A DNA stretch of 64,000 nucleotides from Dysidea avara (taxonomy: Eukaryota; Porifera; Demospongiae; Dictyoceratida; Dysideidae), in the NCBI RefSeq assembly GCF_963678975.1, contig NC_089273.1:31124973-31188972 (forward strand), read 5' to 3'. Positions 24,034 to 35,500 of this stretch are shown here, in pieces. The position numbers were made by a program, and so were the translations under genes. The notes under the pieces are model-generated. The model had not been told where the DNA came from. It did not search any database and was given only the letters and a program-made list of their open reading frames with translations. Position 1 is the stretch's first letter. Each line of letters starts with the position of its first letter.

Positions 24034-25733
24034 ATAAATTGGAGGTGTACCGACCTCTTTATGGGCATACCTCTAAATATATTCTATTTATGAGATCATG
24101 TTGACCACACCCTCTTATTATTGGTCTAGCTGTATTCATAATGCTAGAGCAATGAAAATATGAAATAGTAACATTCCCCCTGGTACACGTAGGTGAAGGA
24201 CTGTCACCCTAATAGAACAGTCACACGTATGCTACAACAAAACATAAAAACCAAATTTAAAATGAAGTAAGCAATAAAAAGTAATGAAACAAGAGATGAT
24301 GATGGTATCGCAGCATAGCTCAGTGGGAAAATCCCTACATTGCCAAAGTACTAGTACCTACTATGAAGTGTCTAATGAATTGATACATTTTTGGTAGTTC
24401 TCTCTCCTCATTTGTTCCCAGCATAGCCACAAATTGTTTTATGATATTATCAAATTTTTTTTCTATTCTACAGGATGTGATCATAAAAAATCACATGATA
24501 GTTTACCAGATTGCAAACTGGCACATGCTGAAGACAATTTAAGACAATTGCTCAAAAAGGAAATTACTATACGTGAAATCTCACCTCATGTGACTACTGA
24601 TAGTACACGACTTGGTGCTGAAGCAGTTGACACCTCAGCGAATCCTGTGGATAGTTACATTCCACCTGATCCTAAAAAGGTTGACACTCTACCAAGTAGT
24701 GCGGAAACTGATGGCATTCCTCTTGGTGCTAAAATAGTTGGCACACCAAACAGTAAAATGAATTTTGATGGCCTGCAGTCTAGTGGTCAAGTGACTGGCA
24801 CTCCAACAGCAGCTGATGCCTTGCCATCTGGTGCTGCTGTTTACATCTCAGAGGCTGTTCAGAAGGCTGATGGCTCATCACTGATGTCTGAAAAGTGTGG
24901 TATATTGACAACTTTTTATAGGCAAATGCCATTGGCTAACATTATAACAATTTCTGGCATTAGTTGCATAGCAACCAGTTTGTATGACTATAGCCAGCAA
25001 AATGGTAATATCTTATGTAATTCTGAGAATGCTGATAGCTCACGACCAACTCCTGAAGGCACACAAGGATCATACATGCAACTTTCAAGAAATGGGTCGC
25101 AAAATTCAAGAAAACTTGGAACAGTTAGAATCAAGCATGGAAACAGTAGTGCAGTGTTTCAGTCAGCTTTTATAGCAAATGTAGAGTTGTTACAAAGTGG
25201 TTTCACTACAGGTAGTAACGTAAGCGTACCCACTTGTGTGTTATGGATAGCTAAGGAAGAGAATGTCAATTTTCCTCATCCCTATGATGCCATATTTAGT
25301 AGTCTATACAAACGAAGCATATACTTTCTAGTAAACAAGCATAATAATATTATGGACTGGGTGACAAAATTCCTTTTAGAGCAGAATTATGAAGAAGTTG
25401 ATGCCCTTGAGAAAAGTTTTGTTGCAAATAATAATGCAAGCGATTCTGGGCTAGTTTTGTTAAAGAAAAACAAAGATATTACAAGTAAATCTGTTCATCA
25501 CCAGCTGCTGGATTTGGCACGTAATATCAGAAATAAAGTGGATTCAGTAGAAGAAAATCTTTCAAATAGGGAAGATCTTTTAAATAGTCCAGTTCAGCAG
25601 ATGCTAAGCGAAGGTGACTTTTGTACCGAAGAGATCAAGAAATTTTTAACTGGTCCTGCTTTCACAAGAAGAAGAGCTATCAATGATAACCAATTTTCAC
25701 GTCAAGTTATGAACTATCCCTAAACTTAGCTAT
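24034..25733 (+). repeat. Segmental duplication, copy 1
   Basis: From ATAAATTGGAGGTGTACCGA onward the sequence is nearly identical to 28752 and following, including about 440 bp of intronic DNA and the whole terminal exon. Similarity fades just after the stop codon. Confidence 0.95.
24474..25723 (+). CDS. Terminal exon of an unknown gene (copy 1, intact)
   Basis: A textbook acceptor (long T run, TTCTATTCTACAG) is followed by an open frame of about 415 codons to a TAA. The first two bases complete a codon, so the incoming phase is 1, matching the exon at 16856-16925. The protein starts CDHKKSHDSLPDC, has a low-complexity middle with repeated D-T and G-A-E/K-x-V-D/G-T motifs (residues about 30-130), and a more conserved-looking C-terminal half (FPHPYDAIFSSLYKRS, then MDWVTKFLLEQNYEEVDALE, then a charged helical region). 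No known domain is evident. The C-terminal half is the part best preserved between the two copies. No membrane segment or signal peptide is evident. Confidence 0.65.
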
Positions 25734-26650
25734 GTTACATTGTAGTAATGTTTTGGATGTCCGGATTTTAATACCCATATACTGTAAATGTATTTAATTA
25801 TGTTTGCTAAATTTTGGTTTTGTTATGTATAAATATTCTATATTTCTCTGGCAATTGCTGGCTCTTGCACTGATGGCCTACCCCCATACAGAATGTACAT
25901 AAGATATATTATTATAGAGTTTGTATGGGTTGGGTATGTCTTATTGCAAAACCACAATGATATGATGCACTTGTATCATCTGACTTCATGAAACAATATC
26001 ACTTATTGCAGCATGTAGCACTAATGATGGCTGGAAAATACATGTGTTTACTTAATAATGTGTATCTATTTCTGTGTAAGCTATAACACTTCTGTAAGTT
26101 TCAGTAAAATCTCCATAAATTTTTACGTAAGTGATGAAAAATTTATATAGTTGCCATGTCCACAGAAAGTCATAAAATTTCAAACTTTGAAATTATGGTC
26201 AAAATTTGATGGCTATAAGCCCAGGCTGGGTCACGTAATATGTTATGATATGTGTTTTACAAAGGATTATGTCACATGATTCCACTTAGCATCATTACAG
26301 ATCAGGAAAGGATCAAGCTATAGTGTATAATACTTTCACAGAGCAGTCAAGCACGCTAATACAACAGTCAATTTGCACACTCATCAATACACGTTACGGG
26401 TGATTTATCAACTATATAAAAACAATAATATTAGTAATATTTTCGATTCCATGATATATGTTTTGTCTTCAAATCTTCCCATTCCTATGTAGTTTAGTAG
26501 CATTGTGTGGTGACAAGCTTTTAAAACAAGTACAAGCATGTGACATCTACGTACTTCACAGCTTTGTCATCTATCTAATCTGTATTAACCTTGTCCTTAA
26601 AGATGGTCATGCAGCCTACACCACACCTTCATACAATATACGGTGTACAG
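25734..26650. other. 3' flank, no gene seen
   Basis: AT-rich sequence that is presumably the 3' UTR and intergenic DNA of the preceding exon. No repeat with defined ends was recognised. Confidence 0.4.
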
Positions 26651-26888
26651 TTAAATTTGTCCACACAGGTAAAAGTATGTGAAGGACATAACATCTGTAC
26701 AACTCTGCAACATAATCATGCATTGTATTTCAGTATTTCTAGATCTTTTAAAGTGTTCGTCAGCAGCATTGATGCATTCCACATAAACAAATGCCTGAGT
26801 ATTTTCAGCAATACAATTTGCAGGTACATCTAAAGTTATGCTAACAGACTGCCATTCTACCACAAACTTGTGTGGCTTCTTATGTCCT
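26651..26888 (-). CDS. Candidate terminal exon, unknown protein
   Basis: On the minus strand, after the acceptor CATTTTCTAG, an open frame of 78 codons runs to a stop. It includes VEWQSVSITLDVPANC and FVYVECINAADEHFKRS. The central part is homologous to minus-strand sequence at 30480-30620, downstream of the second duplicate exon (FYVKCISAA), so it belonged to the duplicated block. The frame is coding-like but not recognised. It converges on the gene ending at 25723. Confidence 0.35.
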
Positions 26889-27349
26889 CTAGAAAATGTA
26901 ATTGCAATCCTCACATTAATATTTAACGTGATTGTAATGCATAGGTACACATGTACAGTAGCAAGGCGCATATTGTGTGGCCAAGAAAGCCATCACATCA
27001 CAAAATTATGGAAACAAAACTTTCATGCATAGCTATCTAGGGTGGATAAAAGCACCATGATGGTACACAAGATGTTTATAGTAGGGTGGCATAGTACATA
27101 ATTTTGTGCGCTTAGTGAGAAAAACATCAACCTTGACACATAGTTATAGTGCCATTGCACAGTTGACCTTTGGTGACTGTCACAGCCATTTTTGCATTGA
27201 AAATTCATCATCCTGATGTCGCACAATATTATAGTAAACCAGTGTGTGTACTGCATAGACTCTGAAGTTCTGCATGAATAAGTCTGTTTGCTCTTTGAAT
27301 TACAAAGTACTCTGTAACCAAGTAAATTTGTTTGTTGACATACAAGGAT

Positions 27350-27509
27350 CCAACTAGAAATTGGTACCAGTTATATATGACGAAAGCAATTTTATCCTTA
27401 AACTTTAGATGAAATAGTCATGAACATATACACGGTATGTTCATGACTATTCATCTAAAGTTTAAGGATAAAATTGCTTTCGTCATAACTGGTACCAATT
27501 TCTAGTTGG
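27350..27509. repeat. Near-perfect palindrome (foldback)
   Basis: The left arm begins CCAACTAGAAATTGGTACCA and the right arm ends in its inverse. Each arm is about 75 bp and includes GACGAAAGCAATTTTATCCT. The centre is at about 27430 with a very short loop. The few differences between arms suggest a recent origin. Confidence 0.9.
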
Positions 27510-28524
27510 GTCAAACAACTACAGCGTCACTAGCTAGTATATAGCTTAGACATTAGTCACTCAAATTGCTTAACTTTTCTTCCAGATTCCACAACACAAT
27601 TATTCAGTGTCCTATACTATCCTTTTACTGTATGTTTATGCTTCTAATGACCGTCATATCATACAGTGTAGTAATAATATCAATATAACACCTTATTTAA
27701 TCACCTAAAATGAATGTTAGCTGGAAGTCTTGTTAAATAAAATACTGAACTAAAATTATAGCTATACAAAGGCAGGCAGTTTAAACATCCGGTTTAAAAA
27801 TACTTTCCTGATTATGAGGATTGATTAATAAGTAGATTTATGCCATAAAGCTTAGCTTGTTATTTAATCATTGAATATTTCAGGTGTTAAATGCACCCAC
27901 GTAGAATAGTGGCATTGCCTCCAGAAATTAGCCAAATTGTGCACTTTTCCATAAAACCATGAAACTTTCCATATAATTATGTGCTTTGGGACACCATAAC
28001 TTTGTAATCAAGTGACATAACAATCTGAAACTTTCACCATCTATTCAGCTATGTTGGTGCTCATGTCTGACCAAATTACAGGTCAATAGCTCTTTGCCAT
28101 CTGAAGATATGAATTGTCAAAGTCAAGAAATTGGATGTGTGTGGAAAAATTATCTTGAAGGATCAGCAACTCCATATCTAAAAAGAAATTTCTGATACAC
28201 ATAAACCATATGGTATCACCAAATTTCATGCTTATGTCCAACACTACACAAAATGGCCTTATTAAAGTACTCTTACACTGAGTGAGTGATTTTCTATACA
28301 AGATGAAACAACCACATTAAACCCTGTATATAAATAAGCACACATAGCTTATTAAACATAGAGAAAATATTTCCATGTACCTGCTTTCTTAATTGTTTCA
28401 AGATATTGTTTTCCTGCAGATGCATTATCAGTGGTTATTGTTAACTGAATAATATTACTAGTCAAACACATTACTAGTCAGTAACTGTACAGTGATATAA
28501 CAATTATTATTTATGAGCTGCACT

Positions 28525-28743
28525 GTGACTGGATTTGCAAAAAGGGATCTACCACACACATCCAATTCTATGAACTTGGAAGACCATAACATAAACCTAC
28601 AATTTCTGCCACCCATTAAGCTATTTTGGTACTCACTGCTGACCAAATTTCAAGTCATTTGCAATGTCTGATGTAAAGTTATGGATTGTCGAAGTTGGTA
28701 AATTGGATGCGTGTGGAAGACCCCTTTCCGCAAATCCGGTCAC
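28525..28743. mobile_element. GTGACC-end MITE (subfamily b)
   Basis: Ends GTGACTGGATTTGCAAAAAG and the inverse of GTGACCGGATTTGCGG; TCCACACACATCCAAT lies inside. It ends 8 bp before the start of the second copy of the segmental duplication. Flanking tetranucleotides (CACT, ACCC) differ, consistent with a rearranged right flank. Confidence 0.85.
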
Positions 28744-28751
28744 ACCCCTGG

Positions 28752-30400
28752 ATAAATTGGAGGTGTACCGACCTCTTTATGACCATACCTCTAAATAAAT
28801 TCTATTTACGAGATCATGATAACCACACCCTCTTATTATTGGTCTAGCTGTATTCATAATGCTAGAGCAATGAAAATATGAAATAGTAACATCCCCCCTG
28901 GTACATGTAGGTGAAGGACTGTCACCTTAATAGAACAGTCACACATATGCTACAACAACAAAAAAAAACAAATTTAAAATGAAGTAAGCAATAAAAAGTA
29001 ATGAAACAAGAGATGAATGATGGTATCGCAACATAGCTTAGTGGGAAAATCCCTACATTGCCAAAGTACTAGTACCTACTATGAAGTGTCCAATGAATTA
29101 ATACATTTTTGGTAGTTCTCTCTCCTCATTTGTTCCCAGCATAGCCAAAAATTGTTTAATGATTTTTTTTTTCTATTCTACAGGATGTGATCATAAAAAA
29201 TCACATGATAGTTTACCAGATTGCAAACTGGCACATGCTGAAGATGATTTAAGACAATTGCTCAAAAAGGAAATTACTATACGTGAAATGTTGGAAATCT
29301 CACCTCATGTGACTACTGATAGTACACGACTTGGTGTTGAAGCAGTTGACACCTCAGCAAATCCTGTGGATAGTTACATTCCACCTGATCCTAAAAAGGT
29401 TGACACTCTACCAAGTGGTACGGAAACTGATGGCAATACTGGTGCTAAAATAGTTGGCACACCAAAAAGTAAAATGAATTTTGATGGCCTGCAGTCTAGT
29501 GGTCAAGTGGCTGAGACTGTTCAGAATGCTGATGGCTCATCACTGATGTCTGAAAAGTGTGGTAAAATATTGACAGCTTTTTGTAGGCAAATTCCATTGG
29601 CTAATAGTATAACAATTTCTGACATTAGTAGTTGCATAGCAACCAGGTTGTATGATTATAGCCAGCAAGGTGGCAACATCTTATGTATCTCTGAGAATGC
29701 TGACAGCCCACGACCAACTCCTGAAGGTGTACAAGGACCATATATAAGACATTCAAGAAATGGGTCGCAAAATTCAAGAATATTTAGAACAGTTAGTATC
29801 AAGCATGGAAACAGTAGTGCAGTGTTTCAGTCAGCTTTTATAGCAAATGTAGAGTTGTTAGAAAGTGGTTTCACTACAGGTAGTAACTTAAGCATACCCA
29901 CTTGTGTGTCATGGATAGCTGAGGAAGAGAATGTCAATTTTCCTCATCCCTATGATGTCATATTGAGTAGTCTACACAAATAAAGCATATACTTTCTAAT
30001 TAACAAGCATAACAATATTATGGACTCGGTGACAAAATTCCTTTTAGAGCAGAATTATGAAGAAGTTGATTCCCTTGAGAAAAGTTTTATTGCTGTTAGT
30101 AATGAGAGTGATTCTGAGCTTGCATTGTTAAAGAAAAAGAAAGATGTTGCAAGTAAACCCGTTCATCACCGACTGCTGGATTTGGCAGATAATATCAGAA
30201 ATAAAGTCGATTCAGTGGAAGAAAACAATAATAGTGAAGCTCTTTCAAACAGTGCAGTTCTGCAGGTGCTAAGTGAAAGTGACTTTTGTACTGAAGGGAT
30301 CAAAAAAAAAGATTTATATCTGGTCCTGCTTTCACAAGAAGAGCTATCGACAAAAACCAATTTTCACGTCAAGTTATGAACTTTCTCTGAGCATAGCTAA
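28752..30400 (+). repeat. Segmental duplication, copy 2
   Basis: Counterpart of 24034-25733 in direct orientation, about 4.7 kb downstream, with a 57-bp-scale deletion in the repetitive middle of the exon and several small indels. Confidence 0.95.
29184..30390 (+). pseudogene. Duplicate terminal exon (copy 2, decayed)
   Basis: It has the same acceptor and phase as the exon at 24474. Relative to copy 1 it carries nine extra bases (codons M-L-E) and lacks a block in the low-complexity region. A CGA-to-TAA difference gives a stop at 29981-29983, and an A-run at about 30302-30310 shifts the frame near the C terminus. Open sequence resumes from 30020. If spliced to the upstream exon it would give a protein lacking the C-terminal third. 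It may be a dead duplicate or an alternative, shorter last exon; the frameshift after the stop favours decay. Confidence 0.75.
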
Positions 30401-30710
30401 ATACTGTTTTGCATAATGTAGTTAAATTTGTTCATGCTGATTATAAGAGTATACAAAGAAAATATCTCTAAAACTCTTCAACATAAGTATGGACTGTAAA
30501 AGTGTCCAATCCATAAGCAGCACTGATGCATTTCACATAAAATACATTACAGCAATATAATTTGCAAGTAAATATCACTTCACTGACAGTGTGAGGATTC
30601 CACATAGAGCACAAATAAATATCCAGAGACTTAAATATGGCTACAATGTACCCCTTGTGAGGTGATGTAGACAATTCAAACACTTATTGGCTTGGCCGAC
30701 ACACAATTAA

Positions 30711-30734
30711 CACTACAAAAAAAAGTGTATTTGC
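30711..30734 (+). repeat. CACTA left terminal inverted repeat
   Basis: 24 bp starting CACTACAA and ending GTATTTGC; pairs with 37221-37244. Confidence 0.95.
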
Positions 30735-31072
30735 TTCTGCAGTATAAATGTTGTACATCTGTTGTGTATGTCATATTTGATCATGTTGTTTACACATGTG
30801 ATAAAGTGTGTATGTAACTATTTAATACATATGTGAGCCATTGTCTTTTTGATTGTAGGCCAAATTTCAATCATGTATGTGACTATATACTCAAATGTGA
30901 ATCCTTTACCAGATGTGTCAGCAACCTTCATGTAATACATACATGTAATACATAAATATTATAAGCATTAGATTTGAAATAATTTTATGAAATTATTAAT
31001 TTTATAAATGAGCACTAAAAGGAGGTTACACATGTACAGTCAGTGTTGTACATCAAGTACAAAATGTTAAAG

Positions 31073-32494
31073 TCATGAGAACAGTTCGATTGCCCATTCT
31101 GGGGCATTGTCTGGTTGTCTCCTGTCAGATACACCCTCCACCTTAATCTCAAGGCACATAGCCTTAGCACGATCAGATTGTCTACGCTCTAACTTTCTGT
31201 CAAGGCTATCAAAGACAGATTCCAACTCTTGGGATCTCCATGATAGCTTTTTTCTAATTAGTTTCTTTTTACTGGATTGCTGTTCATGATCATCCTCGCT
31301 GCCACTGCTGTCCGGATGCTCAGTAGAAACACTATCTACTTCAGATTCATCCGACGACATAAAATCCTCTGTAAGAATGGCTCTTATTTCCTCTTTTCTT
31401 TCAGCATCTATCGACTTTGACAGATTTAAAGCCTTCAGCCTTGCTTGTGCTTTCTGTATACAACAATCGGTAATTATAAAGTAAATCTAATAATGCTTTA
31501 AAACATACATTATGTTTTCTTTGACGTCTACGGGCAGCTTTAGATGTAGATTGCTGTTTGCCCCTTTGTATCCTTTGATGGGCACTCTTTCGTGACTTAA
31601 AATATGTCCAAGCAGCACCTATCAATATCATGTGTCCATAAAGCCATAGCAAATTCACACTATCATACTTACGTTTTATTAATGAAACATCATACTGAGA
31701 ATCCTGAGCAACTGCCTTGACATTGCGGGTTATTGAGCTGTTTACATCCTTATTGGACTGATCATCAAAGCTATACGTATCCAATAAAAGTATGGACGTA
31801 CATTGATAGCAACATATTCATACCTGACTGCATAATTCCATTCACATTCTTTTTCGTCCACCATTTTCTTATATACATCTCGAACAAGAGTCTGAAATTG
31901 CAAGAGACATGTTTACATAATGCACACTGTTATATAGCACCTCACACTAAGTTCTCGGGGCACATTTGTGAGCTTAATACCAGCAGGATTCCCTTTTTCC
32001 TTCATCTGCTGCTTTAACATCTCTTCAATTCTAGCTGATGACAATTGCAGCTTGTTTTGCCGTTCTTGGAGATCTTTTATTGCTTGTGAAACATCGATGT
32101 CCCTATTGAGATGGTCAACATTGGACAATGAGCATTACAATGGCAGTACTAACCCTGAGTCTGAAATTGGATCGTTATCACTTATTCCATGAGAGTGAAG
32201 ACCAGGTGTGGATCTTGGTGTGGATATTGGTGTGGATGTAGTTGCTCGAGATGTTGATGGAGGTGTCCCGTTTCTTGTGCAGTTACTACTAGTGCTGGTA
32301 GTTGGCCGAAATATTCCTCCATTAGCAGAAAAGGTGCGGCTGGTGCTTGAAGTCGAAGCAGGTGACTCGGAGCTATCCACGATTCTCCGTAACGCGTCCC
32401 TAGGGTTTACACTTCTTGACGAATGGCGGTTTCTCTCGGGTGTATCACTAAAAGAGAAGATTGGCGTTCTTTCCTGCGAGCTTCTTCTTGCCAT
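31073..32494 (-). CDS. CACTA partner gene, six exons, intact
   Basis: Minus-strand exons: 32494-32154, 32102-31946, 31891-31824, 31770-31673, 31618-31509, 31453-31073. All donors are GT and all acceptors AG. The lengths sum to 1155 nt, a single frame of 384 codons plus stop. I chose the ATG at 32494 (MARRSSQERTPIF) because no upstream in-frame ATG is visible. Order: Ser/Thr/Pro-rich N terminus (1-113); a helical, probably coiled-coil segment (AIKDLQERQNKLQ...EEMLKQQMKEKG); VRDVYKKMVDEKECEWNYAV; a basic segment (KSRKSAHQRIQRG...KAARRRQRKHN) that could be a nuclear signal or bind DNA; an acidic Ser-rich stretch (SSDESEVDS...SGSEDDHEQQ); a basic C terminus. No known domain was recognised. By position it corresponds to the second, DNA-binding protein of plant CACTA elements (TnpA role), but that is an analogy. 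Unlike the adjacent transposase it has no breaks. Confidence 0.85.
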
Positions 32495-32590
32495 CTTAAA
32501 AACGTCCAGCTGCCTAACAGGTGCAGAGTTCACGTGGCATCAAATACTAGGGGTTACTATTGACAACCATCTCGGACCACAATAATACAA
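32495..32590. promoter_or_regulatory. Probable bidirectional promoter of the CACTA element
   Basis: The two start codons (minus at 32494, plus at 32591) are divergent and 96 bp apart, so both genes must be driven from this interval or from within the neighbouring first exons. No TATA box is obvious; the segment is less AT-rich than its flanks. Confidence 0.5.
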
Positions 32591-35500
32591 ATGGCGACAT
32601 TTCCGAGGAAACGAACATGGCATTGTGGCCATTGTGATCAAGACGTTAGCCATCGTGTTTACAAGAGGCATAAAGAGCAATATTATGATTTTAATAATCG
32701 CACTTGGACACAACGCAAACAGAGACAGTTTGATGATGATCACGATGAAGTCGTGCTGAATGACGTCATTGGAGCAGGTTCGAGTGCAGGTGAACATTCC
32801 GACTCACTATGCATGAACCAATGACATAATACTGTGCCAACTGTTACACTGAATAATGGTCCTATTCTTCATGTGAACAAATCTTTGCATTTCACGTAAG
32901 AGCTGAGATTTTCAAAGAACACAGCTAGCTAGCTACTGTACACTGTATAGCTAGCTATTGTGTTTTTCCTGCAAGGCAACTGATGAATCTGTCAATTTTG
33001 TGATCTCACTTTGCTGTTGAGGAATTTTCTTGGTAATAGAACACTTTAGTACAGAATTATTATCTGACTATGGATTTTATGTGAAGTTAGCTAAGTAATG
33101 TTTCCACAAATTGAAATGTGCATGCGCACAAGTCATAATACAAGCACATGTACTAATGCATATTGTGTATTGGAGTTGGAGAATCTGTATAGAGATGTGA
33201 CAGCTATGCTATAAATTAATCTTAACAAAACGTTTAAGTGTCAAATACCGTTAGCCCCTATTGCTACACATATAGCTAGCTACTGTTAATCCTTTGACAA
33301 TATAGAAGCATATATTCTTCAAATAGTGTTGTTCCTTAGTCACTTCACTTTCTTTAGCAGTTACTGCAATAGCTACAGTGTATACTGTATACAAAAATAA
33401 TAAGGTTGCTGGTCTAAGTCCTCCTTAGTCCTTGATTTTATTATGATGTTATGCATAGGAAATAAGATTGTTATGTATGCAGCTGATGACATGTTCCTAA
33501 ACTAGTTTAAATTGTTCATTTCATAATTTTACTTTCTTATGTACGTGTGCGCACACAGCAAATATTATTGTCAGATATTAACCTACAGTAGGTATCGTAC
33601 TTTATCTCCTGATCTAGTGCTTTAGTATTCAAGTGGTTTGTATGAGGCTTTACGGTGAAAATACATGTATTTATTTCCTTAGAGGCTACAGACTGGAATG
33701 ATTACAGTGATATTGATTGCTCGTGCTGTGAAGATCATCATAATGCTTCTGTTCATGAAGCAGGTACAGATGAAATAGTTGAGGAGCATTGGGATGTCTC
33801 TAGTGAAAGTATAGATAGAGATTTTAATGTTTGTGAAGAAGATATAACTAAAGAAGATACCCACTTATGGAGGAATAATGTTGACCCGCAGCCACCTGAA
33901 ACTAACAGAATTGGGATGTTGCTTTTATCTTTTCTACTTTTATGAACGTCATTTTATGGAATTTCAGCAGCAGCTCTAAACCATCTAGTTCAATTTCTAC
34001 ATTCTATTTTCTCCCTGCTAGCTCCTCTTTCACCACCTATAGCTGCATTGTTGGATATTTTTCCTAGCTCTCTATACAAATTAAAGAAAATGTTTGATCT
34101 GTCAACCGATCCATTTGAAAAATATGTAATCTGTCCTCAATGTAGTTCTTTGTATACTCAAAAAGAATGTTTACAAAAAGCCTAAGTGGCATTATAAGTG
34201 CTAAGCCCTGTAATCACATTGAATTCAGAAATCACCCGTTTTCATCTTGCAGGAATCCTTGTGGTCACTTAAAAGAAGTGATTAAAACTGGTAAAAAGTT
34301 TTATCCAATCAAGAGTTATTGTTATTATCCTCTTGCGAAAGCATATCATCTGTTTTAAGCCAACACAACTTAATGGATCAATGTGAACACTGGAGATCTC
34401 GCAATATTTCAGAAAACAATTTTGCAGATATTTATGATGGGAGAGTATGGAAAGAGTTTATGAATTATGATGGCAAGCCATTTCTTTCCAGACCATACAA
34501 TCTAGGATTGATGCTTAACTGTGATTGGTTCCAACCCTTTGATTTAAGTACTTACAGCGTTGGAGTCTTTTACTTGGTAGTTTTAAACCTTCCATGTACC
34601 ATCCGATTTAAACCTGAAAATATTTTGATTGCAGGAATAATTCCTGGACCTGGAGAACCTAGTTACAATGAAATAAACTCATATTTAAGACCCCTTGTTA
34701 AAGAACTTAACTTTCTATGGACTGATGGGTTCACGATGATGCACAATGATAAGTCAGTAGTTGTTCGAGCTGCTCTGTTGGCTACTGTGTGTGATGTACC
34801 TGCAACAGCAAAGATTGGAGGATTTGTAGGTCATATGTCCAAACACACTTGCTGGAAATGTTCAAAAGAATTTCCATACAATAAAACACTAAACCGTGTT
34901 GATTTTTCAGGAATTGAATTAGGACGTCTACGAGAACACTCTCAGCACAAAAGAAATGCATTGAAGGCAAAAGATGCTACAACTCCTTCTGAACATAATC
35001 ATCTAGAACTGGAAAGCGGAAGTCGGTTCACAGAATTGTTTCATCTCTCATATTATGACTGTAATAGGTTTGCAATCATTGATCCGATGCATAATTTGTG
35101 ACCGGGCCTGCGAAAACAGGGCATGTGGGCACAAACTACACCCCATCACTCTACAGGTCATATCTCAGTATTGGAAATGTATATTTCCATTCTGTGACTT
35201 GCATCATGATGCCAATTAAATGCTTACTAAGAGCTCAAAATTGCAATGCCATAGCGTAATGTTACAACATGTTATGAGTGATGAAAGTGTGAAAAAGTAG
35301 GCAAAAATCATGTGCCCACATGCCCTATTATCGCAGGCCCGGTCACATTTACTATTAGGAACTCCCAAGAGAATTCTTCATAAGGAGTGATTAAAAATGA
35401 ATTGATTAACAACAAAGCACTGGAGGAAATACAGGAGATAGTCCATAACTGCACAGTACCTAGTGATGTTGGTAGAATTCCTTCCAAAATTTCATCAAAC

